NCBI GenBank assembly: GCA_965242685.1
Contig: OZ251487.1
Span: 992,001-1,056,000, forward strand
Length of the DNA: 64,000 nucleotides
Reading direction: 5' to 3'
DNA from: G965215055 sp965242685
Lineage (GTDB): Bacteria; Pseudomonadota; Gammaproteobacteria; UBA4575
The notes below the pieces were generated by a model. It was not told the DNA's origin. It made no database searches and worked only from the letters and a program-made list of their open reading frames with translations. The position numbers and the translations under genes were made by a program. This document shows, piece after piece, positions 52,302-63,910 of this stretch (positions within the stretch are counted from its first letter, which is position 1; each line of letters opens with the position of its first letter).

Positions 52302-53375
52302 TCACGCCATTTTTTTCAGCATGACCGCGGCAATGACAACCACCAACAACGTGGGAAAGAACGCACCCGCCAGGGGCGGTACGTCATAGACGACGCTGGC
52401 GTTGCTCAACACGCGGCTCAGCAGGTGAAACGTCACCGCGATCCCGACGCCGATGGCGACACGTTGGCCGAGACCGCCTCCCCGTACCGGAGAGAGTACC
52501 AAAGGCACCGCCAGCAGCAACATCGCAAACCCGGAGAGCGGCACCGCAAAACGATTGTAATAGGAAAGTTCATAGCGACGGGTGTCAAGGTCGTTGTCGT
52601 CCAGATAGCCGATGTATTGTCTGAGTTTTGCGGCGGCCATGTATTCCGGCTTGACGGTCACTACGTCAAAGAGATCCGGTGAAATTAGTCTTTCCCAACG
52701 TTCTTCATCGGCTGCCAGCGTCTCTATCCCCCGCTTGGATACCAGGCTGTGTCGCACCCCGAACAACCGCCATACGCCGTCTTCATAAACCGCCGTTTTT
52801 GCAAAGCTGGCGCGCTTTAATTTGTGTTGTTCGTCAAACTCGTATACCCGGACGTCGGCCATGCGGTAATCGGTAAACATCTCGCGGGCGTTGATATAGC
52901 GGTTTTCATCGCGCACCCACAGGCCGTAGCGTGATTTAATCGAAATTCCGCGTACGTCGCCGGTCTTTTTCAGGCTCCTCGCGTAGCCCTCCGTGGTGGG
53001 GGCGACGGTCTCTCCCGCCCACACGCTCAGGGCGATCAACACGCCGCCGACTTTCAATACCGACCACAAGATACGCAACCGGCTTACGCCTACGGAACGC
53101 AAGGCCACCAATTCGCTTCTTGCCGCCAGATTGCCCAAACCGGTCAGGGTCCCCACCAGTAATGCGGTCGGCATGAATTCATAGAGGCGCTGCGGCATAC
53201 CAAAGAACAATTGCAACACGGCATGACCGAAGGTAAAACCGCGTTTGCCGATGGATTCCAGGTCGTTGATCAGGTCGATGACCGAATCGATGGAAAACAA
53301 TATCAGCAAGACGAGCAGCGTCGCGGCGAAAACGGTGCGCCCCAGATAGCGGTCAAAGTGTTTGATCAGGCTCAT
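52302..53375 (-). CDS. lptG: LPS export ABC transporter permease LptG
   Basis: LptG and LptF form the inner-membrane part of the Lpt machine that extracts LPS. The 357-residue protein starts at ATG 53375 (MSLIKHFDRYLGRTV), has membrane helices at both ends and a periplasmic beta-jellyroll between them. LRSVGVSRLRILWSVLK contains the coupling-helix region that touches the LptB ATPase. A longer frame reaching 53633 would overlap lptF and is rejected. The start overlaps the lptF stop by 4 bases. Confidence 0.95.
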   Translation of the reverse strand: MSLIKHFDRYLGRTVFAATLLVLLILFSIDSVIDLINDLESIGKRGFTFGHAVLQLFFGMPQRLYEFMPTALLVGTLTGLGNLAARSELVALRSVGVSRLRILWSVLKVGGVLIALSVWAGETVAPTTEGYARSLKKTGDVRGISIKSRYGLWVRDENRYINAREMFTDYRMADVRVYEFDEQHKLKRASFAKTAVYEDGVWRLFGVRHSLVSKRGIETLAADEERWERLISPDLFDVVTVKPEYMAAAKLRQYIGYLDDNDLDTRRYELSYYNRFAVPLSGFAMLLLAVPLVLSPVRGGGLGQRVAIGVGIAVTFHLLSRVLSNASVVYDVPPLAGAFFPTLLVVVIAAVMLKKMA

Positions 53376-54439
53376 AGCCGGCGACGCTTTCTGTACATCA
53401 AAAGAGTTACCAGTGCGGCCAGGGAGGCGTGTACGATGAACAAACCGGGCATGGCCGGCAATACGCCTTTGGCGACCCAAGTCTTGGCCAAAATCAGTAC
53501 ATTTGAGTAGACCAGATAAATGGCAATCACCCCCACCAGTCTGGCAAATCGCCCCTGATGAGGGTTGGATACGCTCATCGGAAAGGCCAACAGAACGAGC
53601 AGCACCGCCGAGATCGGTACGGATAGACGCCATTGCAATTCCGCATGGTCTACCAGCCGGTCCGATTGCATCAGGTCAAACGCCCGCATGAATTCCGGGT
53701 CGCCGTGATCGAGGCCATAGTCGAACCCGGCAAGACGGATCGCATGCCGCTCGAATGAAAGCAGCGTGAAATCGCCCTCGCCCGGCACCCCCTCGTAACG
53801 TTGCCCGCGGTGCAATACCAGAGACTCTCCCCCCAGCTCCGGAATGTCTTCCTGGGCGGCGGTGCGCGCCGTCTCAATGGCGGCCCGGCCCGCCTGATGG
53901 CTATAGAGAAAGATATTCTCTACCGTACCGGTGTCGCCGTCCCGATCTTCAATGAAAATTACCCAATCCCCCTGTTTTGACTCGACAAACCGACCGGGCG
54001 TCAAGCTGTGTATGCCGGCCTGTCCCTTTGCATCGTTCTCGATGTTTTCAATCTGTCTCGACATCCAGGAAGAGGAAAATACCGACAGGTAAAACAAGAC
54101 CGCGACCACCGGCAACACCGGCCAGCCGGCGCACCGTATCAGGTCAAACGTGCCGACGCCGGTGGCCTTGATCGCGTAAATCTCGCTGTCCCGATATAAA
54201 CGTCCCACTACCAGCATGGCGGTGACGAGCAGCGCAAACGGCGTCAGCAAGATCGCCGATTGCAACGCGCCGAGACCCAGTATCGGTATCACTACGTCCG
54301 CCGGCAACTTGCCGTCCATCACTTTTGCAAGCAAACCGATGAATAGTTTGCTTATAATCACGACAGTCAGAAAAACGCCTACCGCAACGAAAGTCAGTAC
54401 GAACTCTCTGGAAAAATAGCGATTTAATGTCGAGGACAT
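53372..54439 (-). CDS. lptF: LPS export ABC transporter permease LptF
   Basis: LptF is the partner permease of LptG. The 355-residue product begins MSSTLNRYFSREFVLTF and has the YjgP/YjgQ fold: three N-terminal helices, a periplasmic domain and three C-terminal helices. SEIYAIKATGVGTFDL is the cytoplasmic coupling loop. It is divergent from pepA across 100 bp, as in many gammaproteobacteria. Confidence 0.95.
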   Translation of the reverse strand: MSSTLNRYFSREFVLTFVAVGVFLTVVIISKLFIGLLAKVMDGKLPADVVIPILGLGALQSAILLTPFALLVTAMLVVGRLYRDSEIYAIKATGVGTFDLIRCAGWPVLPVVAVLFYLSVFSSSWMSRQIENIENDAKGQAGIHSLTPGRFVESKQGDWVIFIEDRDGDTGTVENIFLYSHQAGRAAIETARTAAQEDIPELGGESLVLHRGQRYEGVPGEGDFTLLSFERHAIRLAGFDYGLDHGDPEFMRAFDLMQSDRLVDHAELQWRLSVPISAVLLVLLAFPMSVSNPHQGRFARLVGVIAIYLVYSNVLILAKTWVAKGVLPAMPGLFIVHASLAALVTLLMYRKRRRL

Positions 54440-54539
54440 GCACGCACGCTCAAGGGAAGAAGGTAAACTTCCTGGTTACAAAGCACCATAATTTCGGCAA
54501 TAATGAAAAAAATATAAACTTTAAGTATAGAGGATATCC

Positions 54540-56033
54540 ATGGATTACATAGCAAAGAAGGCGACGGCCGATCATGAAACTTCCGATTGCGTCATTGTAG
54601 GCCTGTTCAAATCGAAACGCCCGAGTGATTCGGCCGAGAAGCTGGACAAGCTCTACCGTGGAAATTTCTCTAAATTCTGTCAACAACGGGGCCTGGACGG
54701 CAGTTTGGGGCAGACGTCAACCTTCTACCCCCCCGCCAGTCACGGCAAACATCGCTGTGTCGTGATTACAGGCTGCGGCAAGGCCGATGACTTTACCGTC
54801 CCTGCCTTACAGCGCGCCTTGGCGGCGGCGATGAAAGAGGTCATCGCGTCCAACGCCAAAGAGGTCGTCAACTGCCTGGTTGAGCTGCCGGTAAAGGATG
54901 CGGACGCGCGCACTAAGGCGCAGCTCAGTGCAATTGCCGCCGAAGAGGCCGTCTATCGCTACGACACGACAAAATCGAAACCGGCCAAAAACAAGCCGCG
55001 CCTGAGAAAGATGAAATTTCTTGCCCAACGGGGCGATGAGCTTGCCACTATCCGACAGGGGGCAAAGTACGGCAAAGCGATTGCGGCGGGCATGTGCCTC
55101 GCCAAGGACCTGGGCAATTTACCCGGCAATATCTGTACCCCCGCCTATCTCGCCGAACGGGCCAAAGAGCTGGCCAAGGACTCCCCCGCGCTGCACGCCA
55201 AGGTGCTAGATGAAGGCCAGATGAAGAAACTGGGCATGGGGGCGCTGCTGTCGGTTTCCAACGGCAGCCCCGAGCCGGCAAAGCTCATCTGTCTGGAGTA
55301 TAAAGGCGGAAACGCTCCCCCCATCGCGCTGGTCGGCAAGGGCATCACCTTTGACACCGGAGGGATTTCAATAAAGCCGAGCAACGCTATGGATGAGATG
55401 AAGTTTGATATGTGCGGGGCGGCCAGCGTCTTCGGCACGATCAAGGCGTGCTGTGAACTGCAACTCCCTCTGCACGTGGTAGGCCTCATGGCGTGCGCCG
55501 AAAATATGCCCGGCGGACGGGCCACCAAACCCGGCGACGTGGTTACCACCATGTCGGGACAAACGGTGGAGATCCTGAACACCGACGCGGAAGGCCGGCT
55601 GGTGCTTTGCGACGCCCTTACGTATGTCGGCAGATTTAAGCCGAGGGCCGTCATCGACATCGCAACGTTGACCGGCGCCTGTGTGGTGGCACTGGGGCAC
55701 GTACCCTCGGGGTTGATGAGCAACGACGACGCACTCGCCGGGGAACTGCTGGCCGCCGGGAACCGTACCGGCGACCGCACCTGGCAACTGCCGTTGTGGA
55801 AGGATTATCAATCCCAACTGGACAGCAACTTCGCCGACTTCGCCAATATAGGGGGACGCTGGGCGGGCACGATCACCGCGGCGTGTTTCCTCTCCAGGTT
55901 TACCGAGAAATATCGCTGGGCACACCTGGATATCGCCGGCGTGGCGTGGCGCGAAGGCAAACAAAAGGGCGCCACCGGACGCCCCGTGCCGTTGCTGACC
56001 GAGTATCTGTTGCAACAAGCGGCATCGGGCTGA
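54540..56033 (+). CDS. pepA: Leucyl aminopeptidase PepA (M17)
   Basis: PepA is a hexameric two-metal aminopeptidase and, in E. coli, a DNA-binding accessory factor in Xer recombination at plasmid sites. The M17 blocks are intact: KGITFDTGGISIKP and NTDAEGRLVLCDAL. The 497-residue length is standard. The start at 54540 follows an AGAGGA Shine-Dalgarno. It is upstream of valS; holC, which often lies between them, is not present in the 70-bp gap. Confidence 0.96.
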   Translation: MDYIAKKATADHETSDCVIVGLFKSKRPSDSAEKLDKLYRGNFSKFCQQRGLDGSLGQTSTFYPPASHGKHRCVVITGCGKADDFTVPALQRALAAAMKEVIASNAKEVVNCLVELPVKDADARTKAQLSAIAAEEAVYRYDTTKSKPAKNKPRLRKMKFLAQRGDELATIRQGAKYGKAIAAGMCLAKDLGNLPGNICTPAYLAERAKELAKDSPALHAKVLDEGQMKKLGMGALLSVSNGSPEPAKLICLEYKGGNAPPIALVGKGITFDTGGISIKPSNAMDEMKFDMCGAASVFGTIKACCELQLPLHVVGLMACAENMPGGRATKPGDVVTTMSGQTVEILNTDAEGRLVLCDALTYVGRFKPRAVIDIATLTGACVVALGHVPSGLMSNDDALAGELLAAGNRTGDRTWQLPLWKDYQSQLDSNFADFANIGGRWAGTITAACFLSRFTEKYRWAHLDIAGVAWREGKQKGATGRPVPLLTEYLLQQAASG

Positions 56034-56103
56034 AAAACGAGACGCCGCAGGGACGCCCCTTTATGCCGCCGTTCACCTATCTTCCATGACGTAACGCCCG
56101 GTC

Positions 56104-58866
<2,763 letters not shown>

Positions 58867-58965
58867 CGGGTGCGATCCATCGCCTATAATTCCTCGTTTG
58901 ACCGGCGTAAAATGGGCGATGAATTCAACTGGCAGAAAAAGAACAACCCACCGACACAAGACAAG

Positions 58966-59949
58966 ATGAACAAGAGAAAACTGATCCCTCTTTTTATACC
59001 GCTTGTGTTGTGCCTGATGTGCTTGCCGGCAATGGCCGGACCGCTGCACGAGGCGGCGAAGGCAGGCGACGTTGCCCAGATCCGTACCTTGCTAAATCAA
59101 GGCGCCGACGTCAATGCACGAGACGAGGATGGGTTCACGCCCCTACATCGCGCGGTAGCACTGGGCCACGTCGAGGCCGTCCTTGCGTTGCTGGAGACCG
59201 GTGCCGACGTCCATGCGCGAGACAGTACTTTTGAGTTCACGCCCCTGCATAGCGCGGCGATGGATGGCCACGTCGAGACCGTCCGCGCACTGCTGAAGGC
59301 CGGTGCCAACGTCAATGCACGAGACAGTATTTTTGAGTTCACGCCCTTACATTTCTCGACAAGAATGGGCCACGTCGAGGCCACCCGCGCACTGCTGAAA
59401 GCCGATGCCAATACCCATGTACGAGACAGTATTTTTAAGTACACGCCCTTGCATTTCGCGGCGCTGGAGGACCACGTCGAGGTCGTCCGTGCGTTGCTGG
59501 AGGCCGCCAGTACCCCTGTCAACGCACGGGACGAGGATGGAAACACGCCCCTGCATCTCGCGGCGTCACTGGGCCATGTCGAGGCCGTCCATGCACTGTT
59601 GAAGGCCAGCGCCGATGTCAATGCGAAAGACAATACTGGGATCACGCCCCTACATCTCGCAGCGGGGAATGACCACGTCGAGGCCGTCCGTGCGTTGCTG
59701 GTGGCCGGCGCCCACGTCAATGCACGAACCGAGGACAAGCTCACGCCCTTGTATGGTGCCGCGATATTTGGCAAAGTCGAGACCGTCCGTGCGTTGCTGG
59801 AAGCCGGTGCCCTTGTCAATGCGAAAGTCATTGGTTGCAGCCCGGTAGACGCCGCTCGAATGGGCATGAAGGACACCGAAGGTTCAGTGGCGCCTTTTGA
59901 GGAAACCATCAAGGTCTTACAGGCGGCCGGCGGTCGGGCGGGATGTTAA
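58966..59949 (+). CDS. Exported ankyrin-repeat protein (copy 1)
   Basis: A 327-residue protein that begins MNKRKLIPLFIPLVLCLMCL and has a signal peptide likely cleaved after PAMA, so it should be periplasmic or secreted. It then carries about eight ankyrin repeats of 33-34 residues, each with the TPLH turn. Four consecutive repeats are 34 residues long, including the DSIFEF-type insert. The last one is degenerate and ends GGRAGC. The frame opens 96 bases earlier but the ATG at 58966 starts the signal peptide. The downstream gene is a paralogue with a different export signal. Ankyrin repeats mediate protein contacts; no enzyme domain is attached. Confidence 0.82.
   Translation: MNKRKLIPLFIPLVLCLMCLPAMAGPLHEAAKAGDVAQIRTLLNQGADVNARDEDGFTPLHRAVALGHVEAVLALLETGADVHARDSTFEFTPLHSAAMDGHVETVRALLKAGANVNARDSIFEFTPLHFSTRMGHVEATRALLKADANTHVRDSIFKYTPLHFAALEDHVEVVRALLEAASTPVNARDEDGNTPLHLAASLGHVEAVHALLKASADVNAKDNTGITPLHLAAGNDHVEAVRALLVAGAHVNARTEDKLTPLYGAAIFGKVETVRALLEAGALVNAKVIGCSPVDAARMGMKDTEGSVAPFEETIKVLQAAGGRAGC
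59107..59811 (+). repeat. Tandem ankyrin-coding repeat, seven units of 99-102 bp
   Basis: Unit starts are at 59107, 59206, 59308, 59410, 59512, 59614 and 59713. Two 99-bp units at the end, one at the start and four 102-bp units in the middle are diverged from each other more than those of the second gene. Confidence 0.8.
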
Positions 59950-59998
59950 TTGTAGAGGCATGCGTAACGCGAGTGCGCACCCACCGACAAAGGACAAG

Positions 59999-60784
59999 AT
60001 GAACAAGGGAAAGTTGATCACTCTTTTCGTACCGCTTGTGTTGTGCCTGACGGCCTGCGGTAATGAGCCACTGCACGAGGCGGCAGGGAAAGGCGACGTT
60101 GCCGAGATCCGTACCTTGTTAAATCAAGGCGCCGACGTCAATGCACCAACCGAGGATGGATTCACGCCCCTGCATATCGCAGCGGCGAAGGGCCATGACG
60201 AGGCCGTCCATGCGCTGCTGAAGGCCGGCGCCGATATCCATGCACAAACCGAGGATGGATTCACGCCCCTGCATGTCGCGGCGGTGAAGGGCCATGTCGA
60301 GGCCGTCCATGCGCTGCTGAAGGCCGGCGCCGACATCCATGCACAAACCGAGGATGGATTCACGCCCCTGCATGTCGCGGCGGCAAAGGGCCATGTCGAG
60401 GCCGTCCATGCACTGCTGAAGGCCGGCGCCGACGTCCATGCACAAAACGAGTTGGGGTACACGCCCCTGCATGTCGCGACGTTGTGGGGCCAAGCCGAGG
60501 CCGCCCATGCACTGCTGAAGGCCGGTGCCGACGTCCATGCACGAGACGAGGATGGATTCACGCCCCTGCATGTCGCGGCGGCGAAGGGCCAAGCCGAGGC
60601 CATCCGTGTGCTGCTGGAGGCCGATGCCCTCGTCAATGCACGAGACGAGAAGTATGGGTGCAACCCGGTAGACTATGCCCGATGGAGCATGGAGCGCACC
60701 GAAGGTTCAGCAGTACCTTTCGAGGAGACCATCAAGGTCTTACAGGCGGCCGGCGGTCGGTCGGGATGTGAATTTGTACGATAG
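59999..60784 (+). CDS. Ankyrin-repeat lipoprotein (copy 2)
   Basis: A 261-residue paralogue of the preceding gene. From ATG 59999 the N-terminus MNKGKLITLFVPLVLCLTAC carries a lipobox (LTAC), so this copy should be lipid-anchored while copy 1 should be released. It has about six ankyrin repeats, five of them 33 residues and nearly identical. It shares with copy 1 the ~40 bp before the start codon and the C-terminal ending (PFEETIKVLQAAGGR), pointing to a whole-gene duplication. It ends 11 bp from the convergent tsaB. Function is unknown. Confidence 0.82.
   Translation: MNKGKLITLFVPLVLCLTACGNEPLHEAAGKGDVAEIRTLLNQGADVNAPTEDGFTPLHIAAAKGHDEAVHALLKAGADIHAQTEDGFTPLHVAAVKGHVEAVHALLKAGADIHAQTEDGFTPLHVAAAKGHVEAVHALLKAGADVHAQNELGYTPLHVATLWGQAEAAHALLKAGADVHARDEDGFTPLHVAAAKGQAEAIRVLLEADALVNARDEKYGCNPVDYARWSMERTEGSAVPFEETIKVLQAAGGRSGCEFVR
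60134..60628 (+). repeat. Tandem ankyrin-coding repeat, five units of exactly 99 bp
   Basis: Unit starts are at 60134, 60233, 60332, 60431 and 60530. Units 2 and 3 are almost identical at the DNA level, including synonymous positions. That suggests recent amplification or gene conversion and possible variation in repeat number. Confidence 0.85.
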
Positions 60785-60795
60785 TTTTCCCCTGC

Positions 60796-61488
60796 TCAAA
60801 ACGTCCCCTTGCGCACCGGTCGGTCGGCAACTTGATCACGCAAGTAGACGGGCAACGCCTGCGTCGCGGCAACGGTATGGCCGCGTTCAAAGTAGTATTG
60901 GCCCAACTTCGCCACATATTCCGCCTGAGGAAATGCTTCGGCGTCATAGGTAGTGATCTTGGGGAATTGTGCCGACAAGACTTCCGCATACGTCTTCCAG
61001 CCGCTGCCGACGCCGATGCAGCCGGCGCCGACTTCGACTTCGATTGCGGCGGGCCGGATGACGCGCTCGACGCCCGTAAGCTGCATGACGGCGTCCCGAT
61101 TGACTTCGTATAGGGCATAGTACACTTCCCGCATACGGGCGTCGATGCAGGGTAAGACTTGGGTGCACCGGTGCTCGTGATAGACGGCCTGGGCAAGTGC
61201 CGCCAGGGAGGATACCGGAACCACCGGAAGGTCTCGCGCCAGGGCGATCCCTTGTACGATGGCGGCCGCCAAGCGGACGCCGGTGAAGGTGCCCGGGCCG
61301 CGCCCGAAGGCGACGGCATCCAGTTGCCCGAGACCGACTTCGCCCTGCGCCAATACTTGCTCGCACATGGACAGGATGATTTCGTTATGGCGACGAGGGG
61401 CGATTTCGCTTTGCGCAAACACTTGGTCATCCGACAACAACGCCGCGGAACAGCATTCGGTGGCGGTTTCAACGGCAAGCAGTTTCAT
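60796..61488 (-). CDS. tsaB: tRNA threonylcarbamoyladenosine biosynthesis protein TsaB
   Basis: TsaB is the scaffold partner of TsaD and TsaE in making t6A37 in ANN-decoding tRNAs. The 230-residue product begins MKLLAVETATE and has the ASKHA block AFGRGPGTFTGVRLA. The start at 61488 overlaps the stop of the helicase gene in an ATGA; a Met three codons upstream is possible but less typical. Adjacency to a DinG/YoaA-type helicase matches the E. coli yoaA-tsaB order. Confidence 0.94.
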   Translation of the reverse strand: MKLLAVETATECCSAALLSDDQVFAQSEIAPRRHNEIILSMCEQVLAQGEVGLGQLDAVAFGRGPGTFTGVRLAAAIVQGIALARDLPVVPVSSLAALAQAVYHEHRCTQVLPCIDARMREVYYALYEVNRDAVMQLTGVERVIRPAAIEVEVGAGCIGVGSGWKTYAEVLSAQFPKITTYDAEAFPQAEYVAKLGQYYFERGHTVAATQALPVYLRDQVADRPVRKGTF

Positions 61489-63401
61489 GTCGCACACTCA
61501 CGCCGCAAAAAATTGACCACGGCGTCAAGGTCGGACGTCCGCGGCATGTCCGGCAGGCTGTTGATGAATGATTTTCCGTAGAATTTGGTGGTAATTCTCG
61601 GGTCACAGATCGCCACTACGCCGTAGTCTTCTTCACTCCGTATCAGCCTCCCTACGCCCTGTTTGAGGGCAATGACCGCCTGCGGAAGTTGATAGCTTAT
61701 AAACGGATTTTCACCGGCGTGACGCAACGCCTGAAGGCGCCCGACCAGTACCGGATCGTCGGGCGCCGCAAACGGCAGTTTGTCAATGACTACACAGCTC
61801 AGGGCATCGCCGCGGACGTCCACGCCTTCCCAAAAGCTGTTGGTACCCAACAATACGGCGTGCTCCGCGTCGGCAAATGTCGCCAACAGTTCCCTCCGCG
61901 GCGCCTCGCCTTGTACGAGTAGGGTGAAGTCGTCCCAATCCCGTAGGTATTCCGCCGCCCGATGCAGGGCGCGATAGCTGGTAAAGAGCAGGAACGCCCG
62001 CCCCCGATTGGTTTCAAGCACGGGCAGTACCGCGTCGACAACCTCCCGCGTATACCCTTGTTCATGGGGCGCCCGATGGATCGGCGGTAGAAATAATCGC
62101 GTGTTGGCGCGATAGTCATAGGGACTGTCCAAGGTGAGCGTGTGCGCGTCGGTCAAGCCAAGCTGGTTTTGGAAGTGGTCAAACTTTGTGTTGACGGTCA
62201 GGGTCGCGGAGGTGAAGATCCAGCTACGAGAATATTGCTCCGTAAAGGCCCGAAAGGCGTCCGCCACAACCAACGGGGTGCCGTGCAGTTTGAAGCCGGC
62301 GTCAAAAATTTCCAGCCAACTGATCATCGCCTCGTCACCCTCCGAAATACGGGCAAGGTCGCTTTTGATGCGCGCGCACCGCGTGGCACAACGTCCAAGC
62401 ACTTTGCCGCGCTCGCTCGGTTTCAGCAGCGCATCGGCCAGCCCGTCTACGGATTTGTATAACTGATCGAATCGGTCTTCCGCATCCGCCGCCGCCATCG
62501 CCTCATGCCAAGGCTTGCGCCCGCCGAGGCCGGCCAGGGCCAGACGAAAATTCGCCACGCACCGGTCGAGGGTGTCGGCCGCGTCACGCAGCTCGCCGGC
62601 ATCGGGGGCTTCTTCAGGTTGTGCGTCCCTCACGTCGGAAGCCAGATTTTTGAGCTGACGAGCACTGACCGTAATAGAGAAAAAGATACTGGCCAGTTCG
62701 GGTAGTTGGTGCGCCTCGTCAAAGATGAAGGCGTCGGCGTCGGGGAGCAGTTCCCCCATCCCGCCGCCTTCCTTGAGGGCCAGGTCGGCGAAAAATAGGT
62801 GGTGGTTGATGATCGCCACGTCCGCTTTTTGTGCCTTTTGCCGCGCCTTGACGACGTGGCAGTCTTGATAGTCGGGACACTCGCCGCCCAGGCAGTTTTC
62901 CACCGTAGAGGTGACATGCGGCCAGATGGTGTCTTCTTCGCCCAGATCGGTCACTTCGGCGATCTCGCCCGTCTTGGTAACCGCAGACCACTCTTCGATG
63001 GCGCGGATTTTTTTCGTCGTGCGCTTGTCATACGGCGACATGCGCGCGGCATGGTGGTGTAAACGGTATAGACAGATGTAGTTGGCCCGCCCCTTTAATA
63101 AGGCGGTCTTTGCGGGACGTTCAAGGATCTTTAAGATCGTCGGTAAGTCCTTGAAATATAGTTGATCCTGAAGATGTTTGGTGCCGGTGGAAATAACGAC
63201 CCGCCGGCCGGATGTCAAGGCGGCGACCAGGTAGGCAAAGGTCTTGCCCACGCCGGTACCCGCCTCAACGATAAGCTGACAGGCGTCCGCAAGTGACGCC
63301 TCTACGGCTTCGCTCATGTGCTGTTGCTGGGGGCGATGGCGGAAATTCGGCAAGCGTTTTGACAGCAGTCCGGCGGGACTGAAAATTTCCGCAACGTTCA
63401 C
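61485..63401 (-). CDS. yoaA: DinG/YoaA-family Fe-S DNA helicase
   Basis: A 638-residue XPD-like superfamily 2 helicase. Walker A is VEAGTGVGKTFAYL; the DEAH box is IFDEAHQL. The iron-sulfur cysteines are one in YICLYRL and three in ENCLGGECPDYQDC. C-terminal motifs include GTNSFWEGVDVRGDALS and QGVGRLIRSEEDYG. Position beside tsaB and lack of an N-terminal nuclease domain favour YoaA over DinG proper. Expected to act in replication-fork repair. Confidence 0.9.
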   Translation of the reverse strand: MNVAEIFSPAGLLSKRLPNFRHRPQQQHMSEAVEASLADACQLIVEAGTGVGKTFAYLVAALTSGRRVVISTGTKHLQDQLYFKDLPTILKILERPAKTALLKGRANYICLYRLHHHAARMSPYDKRTTKKIRAIEEWSAVTKTGEIAEVTDLGEEDTIWPHVTSTVENCLGGECPDYQDCHVVKARQKAQKADVAIINHHLFFADLALKEGGGMGELLPDADAFIFDEAHQLPELASIFFSITVSARQLKNLASDVRDAQPEEAPDAGELRDAADTLDRCVANFRLALAGLGGRKPWHEAMAAADAEDRFDQLYKSVDGLADALLKPSERGKVLGRCATRCARIKSDLARISEGDEAMISWLEIFDAGFKLHGTPLVVADAFRAFTEQYSRSWIFTSATLTVNTKFDHFQNQLGLTDAHTLTLDSPYDYRANTRLFLPPIHRAPHEQGYTREVVDAVLPVLETNRGRAFLLFTSYRALHRAAEYLRDWDDFTLLVQGEAPRRELLATFADAEHAVLLGTNSFWEGVDVRGDALSCVVIDKLPFAAPDDPVLVGRLQALRHAGENPFISYQLPQAVIALKQGVGRLIRSEEDYGVVAICDPRITTKFYGKSFINSLPDMPRTSDLDAVVNFLRRECAT

Positions 63402-63421
63402 GGCGACGGATACGCGATCAT

Positions 63422-63910
63422 TTAAGGCGTCTCTCGCCGCAACAGCGTGATGACCGCATAGGCGGCAACGCCTTCCCCTCTGCCTATAAAGCCCATCCCT
63501 TCATTGGTGGTCGCCTTTACGTTGACGTTGGCGGCGGGAATTTTCAGCAGTCTGCCAATGTTGATTTGCATGGCGCGGGTGTGCGCGGCCAATTTCGGCG
63601 CCTCTAAAACGACGGTGCCGTCGACGTTGCCCGCGATGTAGCCGTTTTTTTCAATCTTGCGCGCCACGCTCTCCAGTAATAACGTGCTTTGAATGTCTCT
63701 GAATTGCGGGTCGGTGTCGGGATAGTGTTTGCCGATGTCGCCAAGGCCGGCCGCCCCCAGCAGTGCATCACAGACGGCGTGCAGCAGTACGTCGCCGTCC
63801 GAATGCGCTGCTATGCCTCGATGGAATGAAATTTTTTCGCCGCCGATGACAAGGTGGTCGCCTTGCGTGAAACGGTGGCAGTCATAACCGAAGCCCGCTC
63901 TGATCGTCAC
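63422..63910 (-). CDS. ispF: 2-C-methyl-D-erythritol 2,4-cyclodiphosphate synthase
   Basis: IspF closes the ring of CDP-ME-2-phosphate to MEcPP in the non-mevalonate isoprenoid pathway. The 162-residue product has the metal-binding GYDCHRF and HSDGDVLLHAVCDALLGA blocks and the GLGDIGKHYPDTD loop. The start is GTG at 63910, overlapping the ispD stop (GTGA). The ispD-ispF pair is conserved. Confidence 0.96.
   Translation of the reverse strand: MTIRAGFGYDCHRFTQGDHLVIGGEKISFHRGIAAHSDGDVLLHAVCDALLGAAGLGDIGKHYPDTDPQFRDIQSTLLLESVARKIEKNGYIAGNVDGTVVLEAPKLAAHTRAMQINIGRLLKIPAANVNVKATTNEGMGFIGRGEGVAAYAVITLLRRETP

Noticed and set aside
53376..53633. 86-codon upstream extension of lptG
   Set aside because: Runs inside lptF; the conserved start MSLIKHFDRYLG is at 53375.
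54450..54686. 78-codon minus-strand frame between lptF and pepA
   Set aside because: Overlaps the 5' end of pepA in antisense and lacks a ribosome-binding site or family features.
59097..59912. 271-codon minus-strand frame opposite the first ankyrin gene
   Set aside because: It mirrors the repeat composition of the ankyrin gene on the other strand; repetition itself keeps the frame open.
59107..60628. CRISPR-like regular repeats
   Set aside because: The period is 99-102 bp with no unique spacers and encodes ankyrin repeats in frame.
60119..60663. Overlapping minus-strand repetitive frames opposite the second ankyrin gene
   Set aside because: Same reason: a by-product of exact 99-bp repeats, which are a multiple of three.
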